Below, one piece after another: positions 1 to 5,843 of a stretch of 5,843 nt of DNA. Source of the stretch: an uncultured Fidelibacterota bacterium (lineage in GTDB: Bacteria; Fidelibacterota; Marinisomatia; Marinisomatales; UBA8229); the NCBI GenBank assembly GCA_913054425.1, contig CAJXJG010000119.1, positions 1 to 5,843 of the forward strand, written 5' to 3'. Both the position numbers and the translations under genes were made by a program. The notes under the pieces are model-generated. The model had not been told where the DNA came from, made no database searches, and was given only the letters and a program-made list of their open reading frames with translations. Each line of letters starts with the position of its first letter. Within the stretch, counting starts at the first letter, position 1.

Positions 1-383
1 CGGACAGTAGTATAGCTCTCGATATGGGGAGTTATATCGCCCCAGGCGAAGATAGACCTGAAAAAAAACTAACCATATATTTCAAGCCCCGGTTAGTAAC
101 AAATACACCGGTAAATGGTTCTGAGATCGAAGCCCTGCTCCCTATTATCTTTAGTTGGGCCAATTTCAGTGATCTTGCAACCTATACAGTTAAACTGTGC
201 GAAGATGACAATTTAACTACAAATTGCAAACCTATATTCAGCCCAGATCCAGCCACGAACACTTCAGTAATATTGGAGGATCCATTGGAGCTAGGTGATT
301 GGTACTGGAGCGTAAAAGCAACTAACCTAGAAGAAACGAGCTATTTTATTTGGAGTGAAACGTCTTCTTTTAGAATTCAATAA
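1..383 (+). CDS. C-terminal part of a surface or minor pilin-associated protein with a fibronectin III-like domain (5' truncated)
   Basis: The frame is open to the left edge (first whole codon at 3), and the ATG at 24 has no ribosome binding site before it, so this is probably the tail of a longer protein; 126 residues are visible. Counting from that Met, residues 25-119 look like one beta-sandwich of the fibronectin III-like type. There is an N-terminal TPVNG turn, an FSW strand core at 43-45, a YTVKL strand at 54-58, then GDWYWSVKA (91-99) and IWSETSSFRI (109-118), which resemble the YYWRVRA...W...F pattern of such modules. Cys59 and Cys68 could form a disulfide. The stop codon lies 2 nt before a prepilin gene, and a PilX-like gene follows, so by context the missing N-terminus may be a prepilin of the PilV/GspI type. 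That is inference, since no cleavage motif is in view. The domain could mediate binding or act as a spacer. Confidence 0.7.
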   Translation, partial: DSSIALDMGSYIAPGEDRPEKKLTIYFKPRLVTNTPVNGSEIEALLPIIFSWANFSDLATYTVKLCEDDNLTTNCKPIFSPDPATNTSVILEDPLELGDWYWSVKATNLEETSYFIWSETSSFRIQ

Positions 384-385
384 TA

Positions 386-934
386 ATGATTCGAATCCCT
401 AAAATAAAGTTTTATTCATCCCGTGGTTTTTCTCTCGTAGAGGTTGTGATGACCACGGTGATTATGGGCATTCTTTTCCCGGGAATACTCTACTTTTTTT
501 CAAGCATCCTTGAACAGTACCGGTCCATCTCTTACGAGAACAGGGTCGCCTCAAAGGCCAGCTATGCCATAAAAAAATTAAGGGGAAATCTGCAAGGTGG
601 TACAGAGGTTACAACTGCCACGGAGAAAAACCTTGTTTTTACCTCCGGATGTGAGCCGGTGGACTACTGGATTTCCGGGAGCCAGCTTCTGGTAAAAACA
701 GACGGAGGTTACAGTATCCTGGCAGATGGAGTTGACGACAACACCAGCAAGTTCTCTTACTACAAGGCCATCATGGTTTACCCTCCTGAAGAAATGGAGT
801 TCCCCATCTTGTTTACGGAGGAAATAGTCTGCATAAAGCTGAAACTGGTTCTTACGGGGGATGGAGATCCCCGCACGTACACAACCTGGATTCGTTACGT
901 AGAAGATGGTGAAAAACTATCTGAGACCGAATGA
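386..934 (+). CDS. PilW/GspJ-like minor prepilin
   Basis: This 182-residue protein has a class III (type IV pilin) signal. A short basic leader (K6, K8, R13) ends in Gly14, and cleavage is expected before Phe15. Glu19 is the +5 glutamate, and a hydrophobic helix runs over about 16-40, forming the membrane anchor and assembly spine. The rest is a small globular pilin domain with Cys89 and Cys149 as a possible disulfide. The pattern of an LRGNL helix end (65-69), YWISGSQLL (94-102), ILADGV (111-116) and FSYY (123-126) resembles PilW and GspJ pseudopilins, and its position directly before a PilX/GspK-like gene fits the usual pilW-pilX or gspJ-gspK order. No Shine-Dalgarno sequence is visible. 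The start lies 2 nt after the upstream stop, so translation is probably coupled. The product should be cleaved and N-methylated by a prepilin peptidase such as the one at 2024. Whether it serves a pilus or a secretion pseudopilus cannot be decided here. Confidence 0.88.
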   Translation: MIRIPKIKFYSSRGFSLVEVVMTTVIMGILFPGILYFFSSILEQYRSISYENRVASKASYAIKKLRGNLQGGTEVTTATEKNLVFTSGCEPVDYWISGSQLLVKTDGGYSILADGVDDNTSKFSYYKAIMVYPPEEMEFPILFTEEIVCIKLKLVLTGDGDPRTYTTWIRYVEDGEKLSETE

Positions 935-1929
935 GAAAACTAAAACATACATATCAGGAAGGAGCCGTGCTGAGCGTTTACGCTTTTGTAGCGGTAGCTT
1001 TCCTTTCACTTATTATTCTTGTCATGTCTGAGCAGGTGAGCAGTTCCATCCGGGTATCAGGGCAGGCTTATGCGGAGAAGCAGGCCTACTGGAACGCCCG
1101 ATCCGGCATTGAGATTGCCGCAGGGTTCGTTCAGGATTTTGATGATTTAATTTTCAATGAAGATTCTGGTTGGTCTGGAGAGGGAGAGAAAGCATTAGGT
1201 GAGATCACAATATCCAGTGAATGGACTGGAGAGGATCCCATAGCTCATTACACCTTTAATGAAGATATCAATGACCATAGTGGTAATAACGACTGCACAG
1301 TCGCCGATGGTGCAGAAGAGTACACTGCGGATAGGTTTTGCGCTCCGAATCGCGCTCTCAGCCTGGATGGGCTTAATGATTATTTCACAGCAGATGGTGT
1401 AGCCATGGCTATTTCTGGAACTGATCATACGGTATCAGCTTGGATCAAGACTCAAGATAATCTAGGTGCAATCATATCTTTTAACCATAGAACGGACTTA
1501 AAAGAGAAAAGACTTATTTACTCTACGGATAGGAACTTCTGCTTTAGAGTTGAAGGTGTGGTCGGGTGCATAGGTGGAGATGAGTATATTGATGACAATG
1601 AGTGGCACCATTTAGCGGCAGTTTTTAAACAGGTTGATCAGACTATCACCCTTTATGTAGATGGTGTGAAAGACCGCCCTGCATATACTTTATTAGATGC
1701 TTTAACAATAGATGTTTTAGATTGGTTTACAATTGGTCAGGACCTTTCAGAAGTGGATGGAATTGGTTCATTGTATATTGGATTACTTGATGATGTACGT
1801 ATTTATGACACTGCGCTGGAAGCCTCCGAGATCGAGGCTATTGCCTCCCCACATTATGCAACATCTAGAGGGGATTTTTTTGAGGCAGTGAGAAGTAAAG
1901 AGAAAAATAGTGAACTAAAAAATAATTAA
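931..1929 (+). CDS. PilX/GspK-like minor pilin fused to a LamG (concanavalin A-like) domain
   Basis: The 332-residue product starts inside the previous gene's stop (ATGA overlap), implying translational coupling. The N-terminus (QEGAVLSVYAF, then hydrophobic to about residue 32) matches the PilX/GspK style. Gly11 would be -1, Ala12 +1, and +5 is Val16 rather than Glu. An amphipathic helix with AYWNARSGIEIAAG (52-65) is the typical PilX/GspK segment after the membrane helix. Residues about 102-303 form a LamG_3-type jelly roll: IAHYTFNE, ALSLDG (142-147), HTVSAWIKT (166-174), NEWHHLAAVF (223-232), ITLYVDGV (239-246), and LLDDVRIYDTAL (285-296) followed by SEIEAI. Cys122, Cys137, Cys204 and Cys213 could form two disulfides. 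The last 28 residues are polar. LamG_3 domains often bind glycans or mediate adhesion; the ligand here is unknown. The domain would be displayed at a pilus or pseudopilus tip if the protein behaves like PilX/GspK (inference). The lectin-coding part is clearly more AT-rich than the stem. Confidence 0.85.
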   Translation: MRKLKHTYQEGAVLSVYAFVAVAFLSLIILVMSEQVSSSIRVSGQAYAEKQAYWNARSGIEIAAGFVQDFDDLIFNEDSGWSGEGEKALGEITISSEWTGEDPIAHYTFNEDINDHSGNNDCTVADGAEEYTADRFCAPNRALSLDGLNDYFTADGVAMAISGTDHTVSAWIKTQDNLGAIISFNHRTDLKEKRLIYSTDRNFCFRVEGVVGCIGGDEYIDDNEWHHLAAVFKQVDQTITLYVDGVKDRPAYTLLDALTIDVLDWFTIGQDLSEVDGIGSLYIGLLDDVRIYDTALEASEIEAIASPHYATSRGDFFEAVRSKEKNSELKNN

Positions 1930-1977
1930 GAATGTTGATCTTACGACTAATTTTAGAGGCTAACGGAAAATGATTTT

Positions 1978-1992
1978 GCTGTGAGTCACAGC
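1978..1992. promoter_or_regulatory. Perfect 15-bp palindrome between the pilin cluster and pilD
   Basis: GCTGTGA-G-TCACAGC has 7-bp arms around one central base, 49 nt after the LamG-pilin stop and 32 nt before the peptidase ATG. It can be read two ways. As an operator, it overlaps the region where a -35 box would sit if the weak -10-like TATAGC at 2002-2007 is real. As RNA, it is a 6-bp hairpin with an AGT loop followed by TCCTTAGTTT, a poor U-tract, so a weak terminator of the pilin transcript. It resembles the half sites of a CRP site, but the spacing is wrong (1 nt instead of 6). Confidence 0.4.
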
Positions 1993-2023
1993 TCCTTAGT
2001 TTATAGCTAGATCAAGCTGACAT

Positions 2024-2791
2024 ATGAATTATTTTCCCGTTATTATTCCTTTTGTGTTTGGCACTGTTATAGGCAGTTTTTTAAATGTAGTCATCTATCG
2101 TCTTCCAAAAGATTTGTCTTTAGTTCAACCCCGTTCTTTTTGTCCAAAATGCAACGCATCCATTCCCATTTACAGAAATATTCCTGTGCTTTCCTTTCTG
2201 CTGCAGGGGGGCCGTTGTGTTGAGTGTAAAGAAAAAATTTCCTTTCAATACCCGCTGGTAGAGATACTAACGGGAGTTGTCTGGTGGTGGTGCTTTACCC
2301 ATCAGCCGATTTATGAAGCTGCAATAGTTTCCATGGTTGTATCAGCTTTGATTGCTGTGGCGTGGATTGACAGCAGAACATTTCTTATTCCCCTCTCACT
2401 TATATTGTTTTCTCTTGCTGTGCTTGGGATAGGAATTATTTTACATGTTTTTTCAATACAACATGTGTTATGGGGCGTATTTGTAGGTGTTTTTTGCCTC
2501 AGTTTCATTATGGGAATTTCTTATGTAATTAGCAAGAGGCAGGGAATGGGGTATGGTGATTTACAGTTAGGATTGGTCTTGGGGATCTGGCTTGGGCCAA
2601 TAAACATGGCCTTGACTTTGTTTGTGGCCTCCGGTTTAAGTTTGTTGGTTTGGATTTATATTTCTATTAACAAAGGTTTCGATAAAAATCGTCCTCTCCC
2701 CTTTGCTCCGTTTCTTGTAATTGCAGCAGTTTTTATATACACGGTAGATTTCTATTCTTCTTCCGGTTTATTTCTTCAATTTATTTGGTAG
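2024..2791 (+). CDS. pilD: Prepilin peptidase / N-methyltransferase (A24 family, PilD/GspO-like)
   Basis: This inner-membrane aspartic protease cleaves prepilin leaders after Gly and usually methylates the new N-terminus; the prepilins encoded upstream are obvious substrates. The 255 residues contain the family landmarks in order: the N-terminal GSFLNVVIYRLP (17-28); a cytoplasmic zinc-type loop with CxxC pairs at Cys40/Cys43 and Cys65/Cys68; NIPVLSFLLQGGRC (52-65); YPLVE (76-80); the first catalytic aspartate Asp116 in WIDSRTFLIP; the second, Asp179, in GMGYGD (174-179); and LPFAPFL (225-231). About seven or eight hydrophobic segments surround these. The tetracysteine loop marks the full bifunctional type. 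Deviations from consensus are IPL where IPN or IPD is usual, and Gln181 where GDxK is common. An in-frame TGA at 2018 precedes the start by 3 nt, so the ATG at 2024 is the earliest possible start; no clear Shine-Dalgarno is seen. The symbol could equally be gspO. Confidence 0.93.
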   Translation: MNYFPVIIPFVFGTVIGSFLNVVIYRLPKDLSLVQPRSFCPKCNASIPIYRNIPVLSFLLQGGRCVECKEKISFQYPLVEILTGVVWWWCFTHQPIYEAAIVSMVVSALIAVAWIDSRTFLIPLSLILFSLAVLGIGIILHVFSIQHVLWGVFVGVFCLSFIMGISYVISKRQGMGYGDLQLGLVLGIWLGPINMALTLFVASGLSLLVWIYISINKGFDKNRPLPFAPFLVIAAVFIYTVDFYSSSGLFLQFIW

Positions 2792-2853
2792 GTGAATTCC
2801 AATAAAGAACATAAAGTAATTTGCAGCTTGTAAATATCAGGGCGCTATACCAA

Positions 2854-2882
2854 TTTCCCCTATTATTAAATAACAGGGGAAA
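2854..2882. terminator. Candidate bidirectional terminator between convergent pilD and htpG
   Basis: TTTCCCCT (2854-2861) and AGGGGAAA (2875-2882) form a perfect 8-bp stem around a 13-nt AT-rich loop, part of which can pair further after one mismatch. It lies 62 nt past the pilD stop and 29 nt past the htpG stop, the expected place for a shared terminator. On the + strand the stem is followed by an AT-rich stretch (CACAATTATTATTTA), not a clean U-run, and on the - strand the tail is weaker. Efficiency is therefore uncertain, and the hairpin may rely on its A/U-bearing stem ends. Confidence 0.5.
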
Positions 2883-2911
2883 CACAATTATTATTTACTG
2901 TCCGGTGTAAG

Positions 2912-4777
2912 CTAGATTGATTTAACCAAAATGTTGTTTAGTCTACTTACAAATGTAGAAGGATTTGGAAGTTTTACTCCTTCGATAAGCATTGCCTGCT
3001 CATATAATATCCAGCAAAGGTCGTCAAATGTTTTCGTTTTACCCAGGCCTTTCATTTTTTTCACAATTTTATGATCAGGGTTAATCTCCAATATAGGTTT
3101 TACATCCGGCATTGTTGACTGACCCATTGCTTTGAACATTTCCTGCATTTTTGCCGTCGGATCATTTTGGTCGGCTACAATACAGGATGGTGATTCATTT
3201 AATCGTGAAGAGGCCATAACGTCCTTCACCTGGTCACCCAATACTTTCTTAATTTTTTTTATCAACGGTTTCAGATCTTTTTTATCTGATTTAGAATCCT
3301 CAGTTTTCAAATCATCCGCAGCATCACTGTGGTGTACTGATTTAAACGGTTTTTCCTTGTACTTTTGAATTGACGGAATAATAATCTCATCAAACGGATC
3401 CGCCATGATAAGGACTTCCACATCTTTGCTGTTATACATTTCAAGTAATGGTGAATTTCTCAAAGACTCTTCGTTTTCTCCGGTAATGTAATAAATTGAT
3501 TTTTGATCCGTTTTCATTCTGTCCACATACTCCGCCAGGGAAGTAAAATCATCTGATTTTGAGGATTTAAATTTCAATAGTTCGAGCAGTGTGTCCCGAT
3601 TTTCAAAATCCTGGTAAGCTCCTTCTTTGAGTAATTTTCCATATTGCTCATAAAATTCAAGGTATTTATCCTTTTTCTTCGTTAATGCTGTTAGCTCGGA
3701 CAATATTTTTTTCACAGAGTTTGATTTTATTTTTGCTAGGACTCGGTTCTGCTGTAGAATCTCACGGCTTACATTCAGCGGGAGATCCTCCGAATCAATT
3801 ATCCCGCTGACAAACCTGAGATAGGAGGGCATCAGTTCTTTATCGTCCTCTGTGATAAAAACTCGTTTAACATACAGTTTTACTCCCGGCTGGTAATCTA
3901 CCTGGAATAAATCAATTGGTGCAGTTTTTGGTACATAAAAAAGGGTCGTATAATCCAGGGTTCCCTCTGCCTGGGTGTGAATATGCATCATGGGATCTTT
4001 ATGATCGTGAGAAATGGATTTATAAAATTCATTGTAATCTTTTTTCTTCAGTTCACTCTTTGGCCTTTTCCAAAAGGCTGAGGCGACATTCACCTGGTCT
4101 GTTTTCTTTTCCTTTCCTTTTACCTCTCCTTTCTTGTCATATTTATTTTCTTCGTAGTGGAGGAAAATCGGAAACGGAATGTGATTGGAATATTTCTTAA
4201 TAATGTTTTGAATTTCCCAACGATTTACAAATTCCTGGCCTTCATCGTTCAGGTGTAATATGATGTCTGTCCCGGTAGATTTCCGAACAGTTTTATCAAT
4301 TGAATATCCGCTTTTGCCATCGCTGGTCCATATCCATGCTTCTTCTTCACCCGCTTTTCTGCTGATTACTTCAACTTTATCCGCTACCATAAAGCTGGAA
4401 TAAAAACCAACTCCAAACTGACCGATTAAGCTTGAATCCTTTTTGCTGTCTCCCGTCATGTTTTCTAAAAATTGTTTTGTTCCGGATCGGGCGATTGTTC
4501 CCAGGTTATCTGCAAGTCCATCTTTGTTCATGCCGATTCCGCAATCGGAAATAGTCAGTGTTTTATTATCAGTGTCCAGGTAAGAAATGTCAATTTTTGG
4601 ATCGAATTTAACTGACTTGAACTTATCATCTGTCAGGGTTAAATACTTCAATTTATCCAATGCGTCCGAAGCATTTGATATGAGCTCCCTCAGAAAAATC
4701 TCTTTATGGGAATAAAGAGAATGGACAATGAGATGTAAAAGCTGGTTGACTTCAGTCTGAAATTTTCTTTTAGACAT
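2912..4777 (-). CDS. htpG: Molecular chaperone HtpG (bacterial Hsp90)
   Basis: HtpG is a cytosolic, homodimeric, ATP-dependent chaperone that remodels client proteins, often with DnaK. At 621 residues it is full length for the family. The N-terminal GHKL ATPase domain shows FQTEVNQLLHL (6-16), the catalytic Glu31 and nucleotide/Mg-binding Asn35 in RELISNASDAL, the D78xGxG82 motif, the lid segment NLGTIARSGT (91-100), GQFGVGFYS (119-127) and TGTDIILHL (168-176). A short charged linker lies at about 213-228. The middle domain has LPLNVSREILQQNR (332-345), whose Arg338 corresponds to the gamma-phosphate-contacting arginine. The C-terminal dimerisation domain includes NPDHKIVKKM near the end. Residue 79 is Cys where other Hsp90s have Asn, Thr or Ser, a tolerated position. 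AAAAGG lies 8 nt before the ATG on the minus strand, supporting the start. The gene stands alone, convergent with pilD and divergent from the transporter. No CIRCE element or obvious heat-shock sigma site was found upstream. Confidence 0.98.
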   Translation of the reverse strand: MSKRKFQTEVNQLLHLIVHSLYSHKEIFLRELISNASDALDKLKYLTLTDDKFKSVKFDPKIDISYLDTDNKTLTISDCGIGMNKDGLADNLGTIARSGTKQFLENMTGDSKKDSSLIGQFGVGFYSSFMVADKVEVISRKAGEEEAWIWTSDGKSGYSIDKTVRKSTGTDIILHLNDEGQEFVNRWEIQNIIKKYSNHIPFPIFLHYEENKYDKKGEVKGKEKKTDQVNVASAFWKRPKSELKKKDYNEFYKSISHDHKDPMMHIHTQAEGTLDYTTLFYVPKTAPIDLFQVDYQPGVKLYVKRVFITEDDKELMPSYLRFVSGIIDSEDLPLNVSREILQQNRVLAKIKSNSVKKILSELTALTKKKDKYLEFYEQYGKLLKEGAYQDFENRDTLLELLKFKSSKSDDFTSLAEYVDRMKTDQKSIYYITGENEESLRNSPLLEMYNSKDVEVLIMADPFDEIIIPSIQKYKEKPFKSVHHSDAADDLKTEDSKSDKKDLKPLIKKIKKVLGDQVKDVMASSRLNESPSCIVADQNDPTAKMQEMFKAMGQSTMPDVKPILEINPDHKIVKKMKGLGKTKTFDDLCWILYEQAMLIEGVKLPNPSTFVSRLNNILVKSI

Positions 4778-4834
4778 TTTATGTACCTTTTATGTTAATT
4801 TTGGGTCGCTAATATAAAAAAAAAGAATAATACT

Positions 4835-4854
4835 ACCGATTAAAACCGATAAAA
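4835..4854. repeat. Tandem 10-bp direct repeat in the htpG/transporter divergent region
   Basis: ACCGATTAAA is followed directly by ACCGATAAAA, differing at one base. The period of 10 bp, about one helical turn, would place both ACCGAT cores on the same DNA face, as in some regulator sites. It lies 58-77 nt upstream of the htpG start and about 105 nt upstream of the transporter start, in AT-rich DNA. No known regulator is recognised, and chance remains possible in such biased sequence. Confidence 0.35.
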
Positions 4855-4945
4855 TATTTTCACACTAATGAGTTTAAAATATTGGTCATCCTTTTATCTG
4901 GTTTGTTTTATCTTCCAACCTTGGTAAAAATGCTGTAATCTTCAT

Positions 4946-4951
4946 CAGAGG
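4946..4951 (+). promoter_or_regulatory. Ribosome binding site that fixes a TTG start for the transporter
   Basis: CAGAGG ends 6 nt before TTG at 4958. The same frame has a TAA at 4925-4927 and no ATG or GTG between that stop and the TTG. The first in-frame ATG is only at 5126, inside a conserved membrane region, so the TTG with this AGAGG is the best start. Confidence 0.7.
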
Positions 4952-4957
4952 TTTATT

Positions 4958-5843
4958 TTGGAAAGTATATTCATTCCTGTTATTGTTTTCTTACTGGTCT
5001 ATGTTGCCATTACCTTTGAATTGGTCAACAAAGCTGTGGCAACCTTTTCCGGTGTGGCTGTCCTTGTTCTGCTTCATATAGTCAGCGAGCACCAGGCCAT
5101 AGAACTGATCGACTTTGAAACTATCATGCTTCTTTTCGGGATGATGGTCATTGTAAGCATTTTAAAATACTCCGGGTTATTTGCTGTTGTATCAGTGAAA
5201 ATAGCGGAATTGACAAACGGCAGTCCTGTAAAAATACTCGTGCTATTTTCCACTGTAACAGCATTGATGTCTGCATTTCTTGATAATGTGACAACCGTTT
5301 TAATCATTATACCGATTATAATTGAACTGACACAAGGTCTTGGGTTAAATCCTAAGAAATATGTACTCAGCCAGGTCATAATCTCTAATATAGGGGGAAC
5401 AGCAACCCTCATAGGAGACCCGCCCAATGTCATTATTGGTTCAAAAGTTGGTCTTACGTTTAATCAATTTATACTGACCCTTAGTCCAGTCGTGATCGTT
5501 ATTTTCTGTGTTTCCCTATTTTATATTTGGATCACTAATCGAGATCAATTTACTTCTATTAAAGGCAATCTGGTAAAAATATTTTCAGTCCAGTTGCTGC
5601 TTGAGAAAATCCGTTATGAATTTTTACATACAAAAATTGATCGTAGGATTATGATCAAAGGGCTTGTTTTTCTTGGGATCACAATCCTATTGTTTGTGAC
5701 CCAAACTATCACTGGCCTTTCTCCTGGAGTTGTGGCATTGTCTATGGGTGTGTTCCTATTGCTGGTCTCCCGCGTTGATATTGAACACGTTCTGGAAGAA
5801 ATTGAATGGAGCACATTAATGTTTTTTGCAGGATTGTTTATTC
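4958..5843 (+). CDS. ArsB/NhaD-family ion transporter (SLC13-like permease), 3' truncated
   Basis: This polytopic inner-membrane permease belongs to the ion transporter superfamily, which includes Na+/H+ antiporter NhaD, arsenite pump ArsB and P-protein relatives. The first 295 residues are visible, and family members are usually about 420-450, so the last third is missing at the right edge. Counting from the TTG-encoded Met: hydrophobic helices at about 4-20 and 25-42; IDFETIMLLFGMMVIVSILK (51-70), a typical early motif; SAFLDNVTTVLI (105-116), the first re-entrant/substrate-region signature; SNIGGTATLIGDPPN (143-157), the family hallmark; a cytoplasmic, charged stretch at about 193-232 between the two halves; and EIEWSTLMFFAGLFI (281-295), the start of the second repeat's signature. 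These motifs place the family firmly but do not separate Na+/H+ exchange from arsenite or anion transport. No ars genes are nearby. It is divergent from htpG with 180 bp between them and has no visible link to the pilus genes. Confidence 0.92.
   Translation, partial: MESIFIPVIVFLLVYVAITFELVNKAVATFSGVAVLVLLHIVSEHQAIELIDFETIMLLFGMMVIVSILKYSGLFAVVSVKIAELTNGSPVKILVLFSTVTALMSAFLDNVTTVLIIIPIIIELTQGLGLNPKKYVLSQVIISNIGGTATLIGDPPNVIIGSKVGLTFNQFILTLSPVVIVIFCVSLFYIWITNRDQFTSIKGNLVKIFSVQLLLEKIRYEFLHTKIDRRIMIKGLVFLGITILLFVTQTITGLSPGVVALSMGVFLLLVSRVDIEHVLEEIEWSTLMFFAGLFI

Noticed and set aside
1195..1428. Minus-strand open frame of 77 codons inside the LamG-pilin gene
   Set aside because: It lies wholly within the strongly supported LamG coding region and has no recognisable domain or ribosome binding site.
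1978..1992. CRP-type binding site
   Set aside because: The half sites TGTGA and TCACA are present but share a 1-nt spacer; the CRP site needs 6 nt, so the dimer geometry does not fit.
3132..4200. Plus-strand open frames of 78 (3132-3368) and 94 codons (3916-4200) opposite htpG
   Set aside because: Both are antisense to conserved htpG motifs and show no protein-like features of their own.
4547..4549. Cys79 in the HtpG ATP-site motif (DCGIGM) as a defect
   Set aside because: The position is variable in Hsp90s (Asn, Thr or Ser), and the essential Asp78 and glycines are intact, so it is a mild variant and not a loss of function.
4882..4911. Sigma-70-like promoter TTGGTC-18-TTTTAT for the transporter
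   Set aside because: Each box matches the consensus only partly, and the surrounding sequence is so AT-rich that such matches are expected by chance.
4778..4957. CIRCE or sigma-32-type heat-shock promoter for htpG
   Set aside because: No TTAGCACTC/GAGTGCTAA pair and no convincing CTTGAA/CCCCAT boxes; only a weak TATATT -10-like hexamer is seen on the minus strand without a good -35.
5074..5814. Minus-strand open frames of 119 (5074-5433) and 66 codons (5614-5814)
   Set aside because: They are shadows of the transporter, whose + strand frame carries the conserved SNIGGTATLIGDPPN and AFLDNVTT motifs.

Overview
The window looks like chromosomal DNA of a Gram-negative bacterium with fairly low GC, roughly 40% by eye and richer in the pilin genes. 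It carries type IV pilus or type II secretion-like minor pilin genes, an A24 prepilin peptidase, an HtpG-type Hsp90, and an ion transporter cut by the right edge. The phylum cannot be fixed from sequence alone. Shine-Dalgarno signals are clear before htpG and the transporter but absent or weak before the pilin genes and the peptidase. I see no plasmid, phage, insertion sequence, CRISPR or RNA gene.

Positions 1-1929 (+) hold a tight cluster of three genes. The first is the C-terminal part of a protein ending in a fibronectin III-like beta-sandwich. The second is a PilW/GspJ-like prepilin with a textbook cleavage motif. The third is a PilX/GspK-like minor pilin fused to a LamG/concanavalin A-like domain. 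Spacing is 2 nt, then a 4-nt ATGA overlap, so the three are almost certainly co-transcribed and translationally coupled. A 94-bp gap containing a perfect 15-bp palindrome separates them from the prepilin peptidase gene (2024-2791, +), whose product would process and N-methylate these prepilins. Together they read as a pilus or pseudopilus tip module with two domains suited to binding, plus its maturation enzyme.

Positions 2792-2911 are a convergent intergenic region with a hairpin that could terminate transcription from both sides. htpG (2912-4777, -) is complete and ordinary. A 180-bp divergent region (4778-4957) follows, with a tandem 10-bp repeat. Next is an ArsB/NhaD-family (ion transporter superfamily) permease that begins at a TTG codon at 4958 and runs off the right edge.

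Most of the window is conventional. The part most worth a second look is the minor-pilin cluster, especially the PilX-LamG fusion, where base composition changes sharply between the pilin stem and the lectin-like domain. I see no evidence for a wholly new system.
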